A DNA stretch of 64,000 nucleotides, taken from an uncultured Pseudomonadales bacterium. Its GTDB lineage: Bacteria; Pseudomonadota; Gammaproteobacteria; Pseudomonadales; Azotimanducaceae. Position numbers and translations under genes: made by a program. Of this stretch, positions 52,604-60,924 are shown piece by piece (position 1 is the first letter of the stretch; the number at the start of each line of letters is the position of its first letter). Below the pieces are notes generated by a model. That model was not told the DNA's origin, searched no databases, and saw nothing but the letters and a program-made list of their open reading frames with translations. The stretch covers positions 62,001-126,000 of the forward strand of contig OY282455.1 of NCBI GenBank assembly GCA_958296195.1, read 5' to 3'.

Positions 52604-53535
52604 CCTCCTACCCGAAGTCCGGCAACACTTGGTTTCGGGCGCTGCTGACAAACTATTTGCAGGGCGGCCCATCCGCCTCCATCAACGCCTTGGTTGGTGC
52701 CTGGAAGGCCAACGACCGAGAGCTGTTTAATGAGTTGGTGGGCTTGGACTCCTCCGAACTGACGGCGGACGAGCTTTTGCGCCACCGGCTGGCATTCCAT
52801 GCACTGCTCGCGGAGGCTTTGCCATCGCCGACGTTCATGAAGGTTCATGAGGCGTTCCTGCCAGTGCCGGCGCCGCGAAGCGCCGCCGCCTCGCCCGACC
52901 GCTGGCTCTTCTCCGGAGTCGAGGCGGTGACGGTCTATCTAGTGCGCAACCCATTGGATGTTGCGGTTTCCTACGCGCACCACCGCAACCGCTCCATCGA
53001 CGATGCCATTGAGCAGATGAACAACCCCCACGCGGTGGAGAGCGGGCAGCGTGGCGGTCTCGGCTGTCTTATTCCGCAGCCGCTAACCACTTGGAGCGGC
53101 CACGTCTCCAGTTGGCTGGGCCAAAATGAACTGCCGGTGCATGTTGTCAAATACGAAGATTTGGTCGCAGCACCAACCGCGGCTTTCGACGCGGCCTTGC
53201 GCTTCATCGAACGGCACTATCCGGAGTTCCCGGCTGACGCCGCGGCGAAGGGAAGGATGCCGCAAAACGCCAAACAGCGCACCGCAGCCCTTGCAACCGC
53301 CGTTGACCATGCGGCTTTTCATCGTCTTCAAACGCAGGAGGCAAGGGAGGGATTTTATGAGAAGCAACCTACGGCGCTGTCCTTCTTTCGCGCTGGGGTT
53401 GTCGGCGATTGGCGCGAGGCGCTGACGGCCACGCAGGTGCATTCGCTAGTGGAGGCGCATGGGGCGGTGATGGCGCAGCTGGGCTACCTAGCCGAAGCCC
53501 AAGCCTTCCTAGCCGACGCCGGCGCCAACGAATGA
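52585..53535 (+). CDS. PAPS-dependent sulfotransferase
   Basis: 316-residue sulfotransferase that should move a sulfuryl group from PAPS to a hydroxyl or amine. The 5'-phosphosulfate loop is ASYPKSGNTWFRALL at about 6-20 and the 3'-phosphate motif is VYLVRNPLDVAVSYAHH near 115-131. A KVHEAFLP segment with the usual catalytic-region His is present. The start chosen is ATG 52585 (SIVWLASYPKSG), because homology begins there; the longer frame from 52558 overlaps more of the HprK-like gene. The acceptor is unknown. Confidence 0.85.
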   Translation: MSIVWLASYPKSGNTWFRALLTNYLQGGPSASINALVGAWKANDRELFNELVGLDSSELTADELLRHRLAFHALLAEALPSPTFMKVHEAFLPVPAPRSAAASPDRWLFSGVEAVTVYLVRNPLDVAVSYAHHRNRSIDDAIEQMNNPHAVESGQRGGLGCLIPQPLTTWSGHVSSWLGQNELPVHVVKYEDLVAAPTAAFDAALRFIERHYPEFPADAAAKGRMPQNAKQRTAALATAVDHAAFHRLQTQEAREGFYEKQPTALSFFRAGVVGDWREALTATQVHSLVEAHGAVMAQLGYLAEAQAFLADAGANE

Positions 53536-53732
53536 CAATCCTATGGCGGCGGACCCGCTTGCTGCGGATGCCCCGGCCCAGCCGACTCCGTCGCGGTGGC
53601 GCCGGCGGGCGGTCAATCCTGTGGCGCCGGCTATGGGCGTTGCCGAGCAGGGCCGATTCGATGTGCACAAGTTGTTCCCGCCGCCGCATTGCCGCAGAAT
53701 ACCGTCCGCGGTCACGGTGCCGCACATTGACA

Positions 53733-53809
53733 GCGCCCGTAGCTCAGTTGGATAGAGCGTTGGCCTCCGAAGCCAAAGGTCATAGGTTCGAATCCTATCG
53801 GGCGCGCCA
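53733..53809 (+). tRNA. tRNA-Arg (anticodon CCG)
   Basis: 77 bases fold as a tRNA. The acceptor stem GCGCCCG pairs with CGGGCGC, the D-arm is in AGCTCAGTTGGATAGAGC, the anticodon stem TTGGC/GCCAA holds CTCCGAA (anticodon CCG), and the T-arm is ATAGGTTCGAATCCTAT. A G discriminator and an encoded CCA follow. It reads CGG arginine codons. The 197 bp before it contain no recognisable gene. Confidence 0.95.
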
Positions 53810-53893
53810 AGTTTTCCCTCCGCCTTGCAGCGGCGGTTTCCGCCGCCGACAACCTTGGTAACATGGCGGCCCGGTCCAAGGAGAACTCCAGCA

Positions 53894-54433
53894 ATGGTTG
53901 ACTTCCATGATCCCCGCGCTCTGACTGCCGTTGAGTCGGAGCCCTACAACCTCAGCATCGACCTCAAGCGCATGAACGACCCCTGCGTCGCCTTCCTAGC
54001 CAACGGCTTTCCCGATTCGGAGCGCTTCCTAGCGAAGATTGCCGAGGCCATGCAGCGCATTCTGCCGCAGCTCGGCATCCGCACTTTCAACAAGAGGGAC
54101 GCCTCGTCTCCGGCGCCGGCCGCCATGATCGAGGAAATACGCGACGGTTGCCACGCCGCCATCGCCGCCTACGGACACTGAGGCAGTTGCACCACCGGCA
54201 CCGTGCGTGACGGCATTGCAATCGCCCGAACGGGCATTCCCGCGGTCGCCTTGGTGACCGAAAAGTTCTGGCCGCAAGGGGACTTCGTGGCCAATTCCCT
54301 AGGCATGCCGGACCTCCCGAGGCTGCGCCTGCCCCATCCCGTGGCCGGCACCGGCGAGGCGAACATGGAGCGGGTGGCGGAGGCGCTGGCGCCGGCCGTC
54401 GTCGGCTCTCTGGCGACAGCCGCGGCGCAATAG
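53894..54433 (+). CDS. UGSC-family selenoprotein (in-frame UGA = Sec96)
   Basis: Predicted 179-residue selenoprotein. The frame from ATG 53894 (Shine-Dalgarno AAGGAGAA nine bases before) meets TGA at 54179-54181 and continues without change to TAG at 54433. Around the UGA the protein reads YGH[15 protein letters not shown], the Sec-Gly-Ser-Cys motif that names the UGSC family; homologues carry Cys at this place. Sequence on both sides is conserved-looking ([27 protein letters not shown]), so the UGA is not a simple nonsense mutation. A SECIS-like hairpin follows at the correct distance. The Sec/Cys pair suggests redox or thiol/selenol catalysis; the substrate is unknown. The selA, selB, selC and selD genes would have to lie elsewhere. 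Confidence 0.85.
54195..54213 (+). promoter_or_regulatory. Bacterial SECIS-like hairpin
   Basis: Counting from the base after the UGA, CCG at +14 to +16 pairs with CGG at +30 to +32, and CAC at +18 to +20 pairs with GUG at +26 to +28. A G-A mismatch separates them, and the five-base loop CGUGC (+21 to +25, 54202-54206) contains the GU that SelB recognises in known elements. Spacing fits the usual 16-37 base window. Confidence 0.65.
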
Positions 54434-54517
54434 GACCGTGCCCCCTAACGAGGCCAACCAAGGGTGCAGCGGTGATTTCGACCGCCCCGCTCGGTTGCTC
54501 CGAATCCGGGAAACCGC

Positions 54518-55588
54518 ATGAGCACCCTGCTGTCGGCTGCGGACGAGGCGGAGGCGCTGGAGATGCTGCACCGCCTGCGCTGCACGGACGGCCTGCCGGC
54601 CATCATCCCCACCGAGAAGCGGGTGGCGGCCATGATCTTGGCGAGCGGTTTGGTGCGGGAGCTTTCCCTCGGCGAAATGGGTCCGGCCAAGGGCGTCGCC
54701 ACCGTGGAGAAGGTGGCGGTGGCGGCGGTCATGGCCGGCTGCCGACCGGAGCACATGCCGGTGGTCGTCGCCGCGGTGCGCGCCGTGCTCGATCCCCGCT
54801 TCGACCTCACCGAAATGCAGGCCACCACGCACTGCACTGCGCCGCTCATCCTGGTCAACGGCCCAGTGCGCCATGACCAGGGCCCCATCGCCTCCGGCTT
54901 TGGCGCATTGGGGCCGGGCCACCGCGCCAACGCCAGCATCGGCCGCGCTCTGCGGCTGGCCATGATGAACATCGGCGGCGGACGCCCTGGCGAAGCGGAC
55001 ATGGCGCTCCTCGGGCATCCCGGCAAGTTCACCTACTGCTTGGCGGAGGACGAGGAGGCCAGCCCCTTCCCGCCCCTGCATGTTGACCTAGGCTTCGCTC
55101 CGGGAGACAGCGTGGTCACCGTCATTGGTGCCGAAGCGCCGCATTCGGTGCTGTTCAGCGGCGCCGGCGACGACCCTGAACGCCATCTTCGCCTACTCGA
55201 AGTTCTAGCCGCCGCCCTCGCCAACATCGCCACCAACAACGCCATCCTAGCCGGCGGCGCCGCCGTGGTGGTCCTAAACCCGGAACACGCCGAACTGCTG
55301 GCCGCCGCCGGCTTGGGCCGCCAAGACATCGCCAAACGTCTGCGCGAACTTTGCATCCAGCCGCTGGCGGACCTGCGCCGCTATGCGCCGGCCTTCGCCC
55401 CGCGGCAAGACAGCGCCGGCGGCAAAGCGGCCAGACATTGCTTCGCCGCCCCGGAAGACATCATCATTGTCACCGCCGGCGGCAATGGCCTGTATTCCAT
55501 GGTCATGCCCTCCTGGTGCGCTGGGCCGCACCGCAACCGGGCGGTGAGCACACCGGTGGAAACCGGCCAGTTTTGTGAGATTCCCTAG
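54518..55588 (+). CDS. Conserved partner of the UGSC selenoprotein
   Basis: 356-residue protein found, as far as I recall, next to or fused with UGSC-family proteins. Recognisable blocks are GCRPEHMPVVVAAVRAVLDPRFDL near 75-98, ATTHCTAPLILVNGP near 102-116, GHRANASIGRALRLAMMNIGG near 133-153 and LGHPGKFTYCLAEDEEASP near 164-182. The end (EDIIIVTAGGNGLYSMVMP) looks like a Rossmann-type or glycine-loop strand. Conserved His and Cys (TTHC, TYC) could take part in redox chemistry. No reaction is known to me. It is 84 bp downstream of the selenoprotein on the same strand and probably co-transcribed. Confidence 0.65.
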   Translation: MSTLLSAADEAEALEMLHRLRCTDGLPAIIPTEKRVAAMILASGLVRELSLGEMGPAKGVATVEKVAVAAVMAGCRPEHMPVVVAAVRAVLDPRFDLTEMQATTHCTAPLILVNGPVRHDQGPIASGFGALGPGHRANASIGRALRLAMMNIGGGRPGEADMALLGHPGKFTYCLAEDEEASPFPPLHVDLGFAPGDSVVTVIGAEAPHSVLFSGAGDDPERHLRLLEVLAAALANIATNNAILAGGAAVVVLNPEHAELLAAAGLGRQDIAKRLRELCIQPLADLRRYAPAFAPRQDSAGGKAARHCFAAPEDIIIVTAGGNGLYSMVMPSWCAGPHRNRAVSTPVETGQFCEIP

Positions 55589-55697
55589 CGAAACGGCCGT
55601 TCGGTTGGAGCGGCGGCGACAGTCATGGCCTTGGCCTGCACGACCGAGGAGGCAGTCAGCCTGATGGGGATTCATTTGTTAACCTAGGCAACCGAGT

Positions 55698-57044
55698 GTG
55701 CAGGACAACCGAGACGCCACGCCGATGAACAGCAGCACCTACGCAAACCTTCGGGAGAAAGCCCGGAGCATCAAGGCGGCGCAGCACGTCAGCCGCCGCC
55801 GCCAGCGTTGGCCCATAGATCTGCAGGCCGATCCGTACGAAATTCCTCTGGACGAAATCAATGTCGCCAACCCGGAGCTGTTCAAGCACGACGTCTTCGC
55901 TCCGTACTTCGCCCGCCTGCGAGCGGAGGACCCCGTGCATTACTGCAAGGACAGCCAATACGGGCCCTATTGGTCCATCACCCGCTATCGGGACATTGTG
56001 GAGGTGGAAAAAGCCCACGGCATCTTTTCGTCCGCCTACGAGCTTGGCGGCGTCCTCATTCAAGGCTCCACCCAGTCCGTGTCGGAAACGCCGATGTTCA
56101 TTCAAATGGACCCGCCGGAGCACGACGTGCAGCGCAAGGCGGTGGCGCCCCGCTTCACCCAACGGAGCCTCCTGGAACTGGAGGGCCTGATCCGCGAGCG
56201 GGCCGGGCGCATACTGGACAGCCTGCCCCGTGGCGAAACCTTTGATTGGGTGAAGCTCGTCTCCGTCGAACTCACCGGCCAGATGCTCGCCAGCCTGTTC
56301 GGCTTGCCGGTGCAGGAGCGGCACCGGCTCATTCGCTGGTCCAACATCTTCAGCAACGCGGACAACCCGGAACTGGTGGCCTCCTCCGGGGACTATTACG
56401 AAGCCCTGGCCGCCTGCGGAGACTACTTCCAAGAAGTCTGGGCGGACCGTTCGGAGCGGCCTCCCACCGGGGACCTGGTCTCCATGCTCGCTTGGGGCGC
56501 ACAGACCCGCAACATGGGGCCGAAGGAACTGCTGGGCAACGTGGTGCTGCTGCTGGTCGGCGGCAACGACACCACCCGCAACTCCATCAGCGGCGGCCTG
56601 CTTGCCCTAAACGAAAACCCCGCCGAATACGAGAAGCTGCGCCGCGACCCCGGCTTGGTCGCAAGCCTGGTGCCGGAGATCATTCGCTGGCAGACCCCGC
56701 TGACCCACATGCGCCGCTGCGCGGTGCGGGACGTGGTTTTCAAGGGCAAGACCATTCGCAAGGGCGACGCGGTGGTGCTCTGGTACATCTCCGGCAATCG
56801 GGACAGTTCGGCGATAGAGCGGGCGGACGAGTTCGTCATCGACCGGCCTCGGCCCCGGCAACACCTTTCCTTCGGCTTCGGCATCCACCGCTGCCTAGGC
56901 AACCGCTTGGCGGAGCTGCAACTTAGGGTGCTCTGGGAGGAGATTCTGCGCCGTCGCCTGAACATCGAGGTGGTCGGTGCGCCGGAGCGGGCCAATTCGG
57001 CGCTGTTTCGGGCCATCAACCGGCTGCCGACGCAGATCCATTGA
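55698..57044 (+). CDS. Cytochrome P450, CYP153-like
   Basis: 448-residue soluble P450 (GTG start at 55698; an ATG at 55725 is an alternative). The I-helix oxygen-binding motif is LLVGGNDTTRNSISGG near 295, the ExxR is EIIRWQ near 327, and the heme loop is FGFGIHRCLGNRLAE near 393-407 with the Cys ligand. The GNDTTRNS and FGFGIHRC blocks are those of CYP153 terminal alkane/fatty-acid hydroxylases. It needs a ferredoxin and reductase, not encoded nearby. It is followed by a nitronate monooxygenase gene on the same strand. Confidence 0.88.
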   Translation: MQDNRDATPMNSSTYANLREKARSIKAAQHVSRRRQRWPIDLQADPYEIPLDEINVANPELFKHDVFAPYFARLRAEDPVHYCKDSQYGPYWSITRYRDIVEVEKAHGIFSSAYELGGVLIQGSTQSVSETPMFIQMDPPEHDVQRKAVAPRFTQRSLLELEGLIRERAGRILDSLPRGETFDWVKLVSVELTGQMLASLFGLPVQERHRLIRWSNIFSNADNPELVASSGDYYEALAACGDYFQEVWADRSERPPTGDLVSMLAWGAQTRNMGPKELLGNVVLLLVGGNDTTRNSISGGLLALNENPAEYEKLRRDPGLVASLVPEIIRWQTPLTHMRRCAVRDVVFKGKTIRKGDAVVLWYISGNRDSSAIERADEFVIDRPRPRQHLSFGFGIHRCLGNRLAELQLRVLWEEILRRRLNIEVVGAPERANSALFRAINRLPTQIH

Positions 57045-57164
57045 CCGATTCCTGGCGGCTGCTTTCCTTGTGTACGGCTTCAGCCTGATGAGTGGGCCAA
57101 CTAGGGCGGGATGATCCGACGCACCCGGAGAGGAGAATTAGGCGGTTTTTCGGAGACAAAGTTC

Positions 57165-58301
57165 ATGAAATCAAAGATATGCGATCTGCTCGGCATCGAG
57201 TTCCCTCTGTTCGCCTTCAGCCACTGCCGCGACGTAGTGGCCGAGGTCAGCAAGGCCGGCGGCTTCGGCGTGCTCGGCGGGGCCGGCCACACTCCGGAGA
57301 GCCTGGACATCGAACTGAACTGGATCGACAGCCACGTCAACGGGGCGCCCTACGGCGTTGACATCATCGTGCCCACCAGCATGGACGCCAAGGAGGGCGG
57401 CCTGACGCCGGAAGAGGTGGAGGCGCGCATCCCGCCGGAGCACAAGGCTTATGTGGAGCGCATCTTGGCGGAGAACGGCGTTGACGCCGGCGGCCTCTGG
57501 AATCGAAGCGTCGCACGGGACTTCGGCGACAACATGCGCGAAAAAGGTGCCGCCGAGGTTCTGGACGCAGCCTTCTCCCATCCCATCAAGTTGATCGTCA
57601 ACGCCTTGGGCGTGCCGCCGCCGGCCATGATGGAGCGGGCGCGGGCGGCCGGCGTTCCGGTCGGCGCATTAGTGGGCGCCCGGGAGCACGCCATCAAGCA
57701 CGCCGAGGCCGGCGTGGATGTGCTGGTGGTGGCCGGCACCGAGGCCGGCGGCCACTGCGGGGAAGTCTCCACTCTAGTGCTGGTGCCGGAGGTGGTGGAG
57801 GCCGTTAAATCATATGGCGACCTGCCGGTGCTGGCCGCCGGCGGCATCGTCACTGGGCGGCAGATGGCGGCCTGCATGGCCATGGGCGCCGCCGGCGCCT
57901 GGACCGGCTCCGTCTGGCTGACCACGGCGGAGGCCGAAACCACGCCGTCGGTGAAGGAGAAGATGCTGACCGCCAATTCTCGGCAGACGGTGCGCTCCCG
58001 CAGCCGCACCGGCAAATACACTCGTCAGCTTCGCTCTCCGTGGACCGACGCTTGGCAAACCGAGGATGCGCCGGACCCCTTGCCGATGCCCTTGCAGAGC
58101 TTGGTCAGCGAACCGGCGCTGCGCAAGATCGACAAGCTCGCCGAAGGCGGCGACCCGGCGGCCAAGCGGTTGGCCACCTATTGGGTTGGGCAGGGCGTGG
58201 GCCTGATGAACGCCTCCACATCCGTGCGCACGGTGGTGTTCGACTTCATGGAGGACTTCGCTGAGGCGGCGGAAAGGCTGAGCGGCTTGCTTGAAGGCTG
58301 A
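57165..58301 (+). CDS. Nitronate monooxygenase / 2-nitropropane dioxygenase family
   Basis: 378-residue FMN-dependent TIM-barrel protein. The start ATG 57165 (KSKICDLLGIEFPLFAF) is chosen because the family begins there. FMN-binding blocks are GGFGVLGGAG near 32, GTEAGGHCGEVSTLVLVPEV near 200 with the catalytic-region His, and VLAAGGIVTGRQMAACMAMGA near 228. The enzyme class oxidises alkyl nitronates to carbonyls and nitrite; many members act as enoyl or quinone reductases instead. It is 120 bp after the P450 gene. Its exact substrate is open. Confidence 0.85.
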   Translation: MKSKICDLLGIEFPLFAFSHCRDVVAEVSKAGGFGVLGGAGHTPESLDIELNWIDSHVNGAPYGVDIIVPTSMDAKEGGLTPEEVEARIPPEHKAYVERILAENGVDAGGLWNRSVARDFGDNMREKGAAEVLDAAFSHPIKLIVNALGVPPPAMMERARAAGVPVGALVGAREHAIKHAEAGVDVLVVAGTEAGGHCGEVSTLVLVPEVVEAVKSYGDLPVLAAGGIVTGRQMAACMAMGAAGAWTGSVWLTTAEAETTPSVKEKMLTANSRQTVRSRSRTGKYTRQLRSPWTDAWQTEDAPDPLPMPLQSLVSEPALRKIDKLAEGGDPAAKRLATYWVGQGVGLMNASTSVRTVVFDFMEDFAEAAERLSGLLEG

Positions 58302-58361
58302 GTTTGCGGGCGGGTGCCTCGCCGCACGCTCGCGCAAATCGCCCCGTTCGCCGCGCACGAA

Positions 58362-58772
58362 CTAACGGATGACGCCGTAAACCCGTTGCGGGCTAATGCG
58401 GAAAATGACCCGCTGGTCTTCATCCAGCCAGCCTTGCAGATCCTCCGGTTCGTCGTAGCCGGTACCCTCGATGTTGCGGAAGATCAGCTTCGTGGAGGGC
58501 ACCAAACCCCTGTGCTCCACCTTGCACTGGCCTTCTATGGCGACGAAATTGAACGGTTCCTGATTGCTCAAAACGCACAGATTGACCCGGCCGTCCCGCT
58601 CCGCCGAGACGCACTTGAAGGTGGGCTTTCTGGTGCTGACAACCAGTTCGTCGCCATCCACGGCGTAGGCGACCACGGAACTGACGGGGCTACCCGCCGC
58701 CCGCAGCGTGGTCAGTACCGCCCAGCGATGGCTGTGGACAAAGTCGTGCCACTCAGGATTACTTGAGATCAT
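58362..58772 (-). CDS. PPOX-class flavin/F420-binding oxidoreductase
   Basis: 136-residue split-barrel protein of the pyridoxamine-phosphate-oxidase-like class. It shows WAVLTTLRAAGSPVSSVVAYAV near 17, VVSTRKPTFKCVSAERDGRVNLCVLS near 44 and the end RVIFRISPQRVYGVIR, the usual layout of small F420/FMN-dependent reductases. It binds FMN or F420 and reduces a small substrate. It is convergent with the nitronate monooxygenase gene (60 bp gap). Confidence 0.8.
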   Translation of the reverse strand: MISSNPEWHDFVHSHRWAVLTTLRAAGSPVSSVVAYAVDGDELVVSTRKPTFKCVSAERDGRVNLCVLSNQEPFNFVAIEGQCKVEHRGLVPSTKLIFRNIEGTGYDEPEDLQGWLDEDQRVIFRISPQRVYGVIR

Positions 58773-58900
58773 GAATTTGTTTCCTCAACGAATGAACGCA
58801 CCAGCGTTCCATTTGCGAATTTCCCGCCGACTTCCCGAGCCCGATGGACGCTCGACCTGCACTCTCCGCCGCTGCATCCTAGGCGGCCAACGCCGCCGAC

Positions 58901-59839
58901 TCACGGATTTGTACACAAGGTCAGCCAATGGGCGAAGCCCGGATCGCGGCCGGTGGCAATCCGCTCGAATCGGTCGGCCAAGCGGCGCGTAATTGGGCCA
59001 GGGGTACCCTCGCCGATCCGTGTTTCGTCAATCTGGCGCACCGGAAAGACGGCCTTGGAAGTCGAAGTGAGGAAGACTTCATCGGCGGCGAGCAGGTCCG
59101 CAACGCGCAAGCTCCGCTTTGCGCAGGGAATGCCCGAGGCGTCGCCCAGTTCCATGATGCTCGCACGGGTGATGCCGAGCAGCACGTTCTCATCCCCAGG
59201 CGTCGCCAAGGCGCCGTCAATGACGGCAAAGAGGTTGGAGGTGGTGGACTCCGCCACGGTGCCGGACTCGTTGAGCAGCAGGATTTCATCGAACCCTTCC
59301 CGTCGCGCCCGCCACTTGGCGAAGGCCGGGCCGCTGTAGTTGGCGGCCACCTTGGCCTGGGGGGGCACGATGTCCTTGCGCCGATTGCGGACTTGGCGCT
59401 CGACTCTGAGCTTCAGCGTCTTTGGAGTGTACGCTTGGCCGGGATTGCGGGCGATGATGTCCGCTTGGCTGTCGTAGGCGGCAATGAATACCGACACCCG
59501 GGCGTCTTGGGGAACCAACTCCACCTCAATGGAGGGGATCAGGGCGCTGATCTTCAGCGCGGTGGCGCCGGGATTGCGCCGCACCGTCTCGACGCAGGCG
59601 CGGTTCAAATCGTCCTTGCCGCAGGCGATGGGAATGCCCATGATGCGGCAGGTCTCCAGCAGCCTAGCGGTGTGCTCCGGCAGCCGCATGATGGCCGGCC
59701 CCTTGGGGGTGGCGTGGACGCTCATGAAGTCGAAGGCGAGGGTGCCCCTTTGCAGGCTTTGCGCGAGCACATGCACGGTGGCGTCCGGCCAAGGAATGAA
59801 CGCCCCGTCACGCCAGATCAAGCGGTCCTGTGTTTCCAT
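58901..59839 (-). CDS. Class IV aminotransferase (BCAT/D-amino-acid type)
   Basis: 312-residue fold-type IV PLP enzyme. The start at 59839 (ETQDRLIWRDGAFIPWPDATVHVL) fits the family better than the longer frame. The catalytic Lys lies in PPQAKVAANYSGPAFAK near 161. EGFDEILLLNESGTVAESTTSNLFAV near 181 and the phosphate-binding GITRASIMEL near 222 are typical. Known members transaminate branched-chain or D-amino acids or lyse aminodeoxychorismate; the sequence here does not decide. The gap of 204 bp to the upstream gene suggests its own promoter. Confidence 0.85.
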   Translation of the reverse strand: METQDRLIWRDGAFIPWPDATVHVLAQSLQRGTLAFDFMSVHATPKGPAIMRLPEHTARLLETCRIMGIPIACGKDDLNRACVETVRRNPGATALKISALIPSIEVELVPQDARVSVFIAAYDSQADIIARNPGQAYTPKTLKLRVERQVRNRRKDIVPPQAKVAANYSGPAFAKWRARREGFDEILLLNESGTVAESTTSNLFAVIDGALATPGDENVLLGITRASIMELGDASGIPCAKRSLRVADLLAADEVFLTSTSKAVFPVRQIDETRIGEGTPGPITRRLADRFERIATGRDPGFAHWLTLCTNP

Positions 59840-60043
59840 CAGCTCCCAACCAAGCGCTGCCTGGCTCGCATATTGCACCAAGGGCCGCGATGATCGCACC
59901 GGATTTTAGCCGCCAGCTTGTGCTCGATACCGAAAATATAGTGGAGGTTGTGGTTGAAGGAGCACCCATGCGCCGCGGGCAGGCGTGTGGAAGGCGGCCT
60001 GTCGGCTGCAGCGTGGCGCAAAGAGAGCGGCGCAACTGCCGCG

Positions 60044-60823
60044 CTAGTGCTCCGCCAGCAGGGAGCCGAAGCCGTTGATGCGGTCGGGAATGCCGTTGTT
60101 GCGCAGGGCGTGCCAGAAGGTGATGGCATTGATGGCCAGCACCGGCTTGCCCAGCTCCCGCTCCAACTGGGCGGCCAGCTCCAGAAAGTACAGGTTGGTG
60201 CCGGTCTGCAGGATGAGATCGACGTCGTCGCCATCCACTTCGCGCACTAGCTGGCGCGTTTTGCCGAACGGCTCCCAAGCTATCTCCACCGGCCCCGGTG
60301 AGCAATGTCCGTTGATGCGCACCACCTCGTAGCCGATGTCGCCCATGAACTTCGCCACCATCCGGTCACCCACCGGCATGTAGGGAGTGACGACGCCGAT
60401 GCGCCGGGCGCCCGGATAGCAGGCGAGGGCATCCTGCACCGCCTGGGCGCCAAAGGTGATGCCGCAGCCGGCCGCTTCCTGGGCGATGTCGTTGTACTTC
60501 TTGAATTCCCGGTCGGAGCGTTCCTTGCCGTCCCAGAAGGTCTCGGCGGAGTAGCCGAAAATCACATGGTCCGGCTTGCAGGTCAGGGCGTCCCGCAGGC
60601 CCTGTTCGGTGGCCTCGCCGATGGCGTGGACCATATTCACGAAGTCCTCCTCGCTCTCCACCTTGAAGGGCGGGATCAGGGTGCCGCGGGTGGCTAGGGC
60701 GACGCCCTGGGGCTTCATCCTGTGATACTCCGTCTCCACCACCGTGTTGGTGCTGGGCACCAGCACGGCGAACTTTTTGCGGTAGCCGTAGTAGTCCCTT
60801 CCGAATGCATAGGCGTCGCTCAT
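60044..60823 (-). CDS. Asp/Glu racemase-fold protein (maleate isomerase / arylmalonate decarboxylase-like) lacking both Cys
   Basis: 259-residue protein of the Asp/Glu racemase superfamily. The opening YRKKFAVLVPSTNTVVETEY is that of maleate isomerases and arylmalonate decarboxylases. In racemases and isomerases two Cys flank the active site. Here the first site reads IFGYSAETFWDG and the second ILQTGTNLYFLE, with Ser/Ala and Gly in place of the cysteines. It is therefore unlikely to use two-Cys chemistry and could be a decarboxylase-like or non-catalytic relative. It is in a minus-strand run of catabolic-looking genes. Confidence 0.7.
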   Translation of the reverse strand: MSDAYAFGRDYYGYRKKFAVLVPSTNTVVETEYHRMKPQGVALATRGTLIPPFKVESEEDFVNMVHAIGEATEQGLRDALTCKPDHVIFGYSAETFWDGKERSDREFKKYNDIAQEAAGCGITFGAQAVQDALACYPGARRIGVVTPYMPVGDRMVAKFMGDIGYEVVRINGHCSPGPVEIAWEPFGKTRQLVREVDGDDVDLILQTGTNLYFLELAAQLERELGKPVLAINAITFWHALRNNGIPDRINGFGSLLAEH

Positions 60824-60924
60824 GCCGGTTCCTCCATGCTCAATTTCCTTTGGGAATGCTTACTCGGCGGTTGGCGGCCGTTCTAACTTCTCCGATGCAA
60901 TTGGCTATCGCTTTGCGGTGCGCA

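Noticed and set aside
53543-53755. 70-codon frame between the sulfotransferase and the tRNA
   Set aside because: It runs 23 bp into the tRNA gene and has no recognisable content.
53894-54181. Reading the UGSC gene as a short protein ending at the TGA, or as a pseudogene
   Set aside because: Family-like sequence continues in the same frame past the TGA, the codon sits in the Sec-Gly-Ser-Cys motif, and a SECIS-like hairpin follows.
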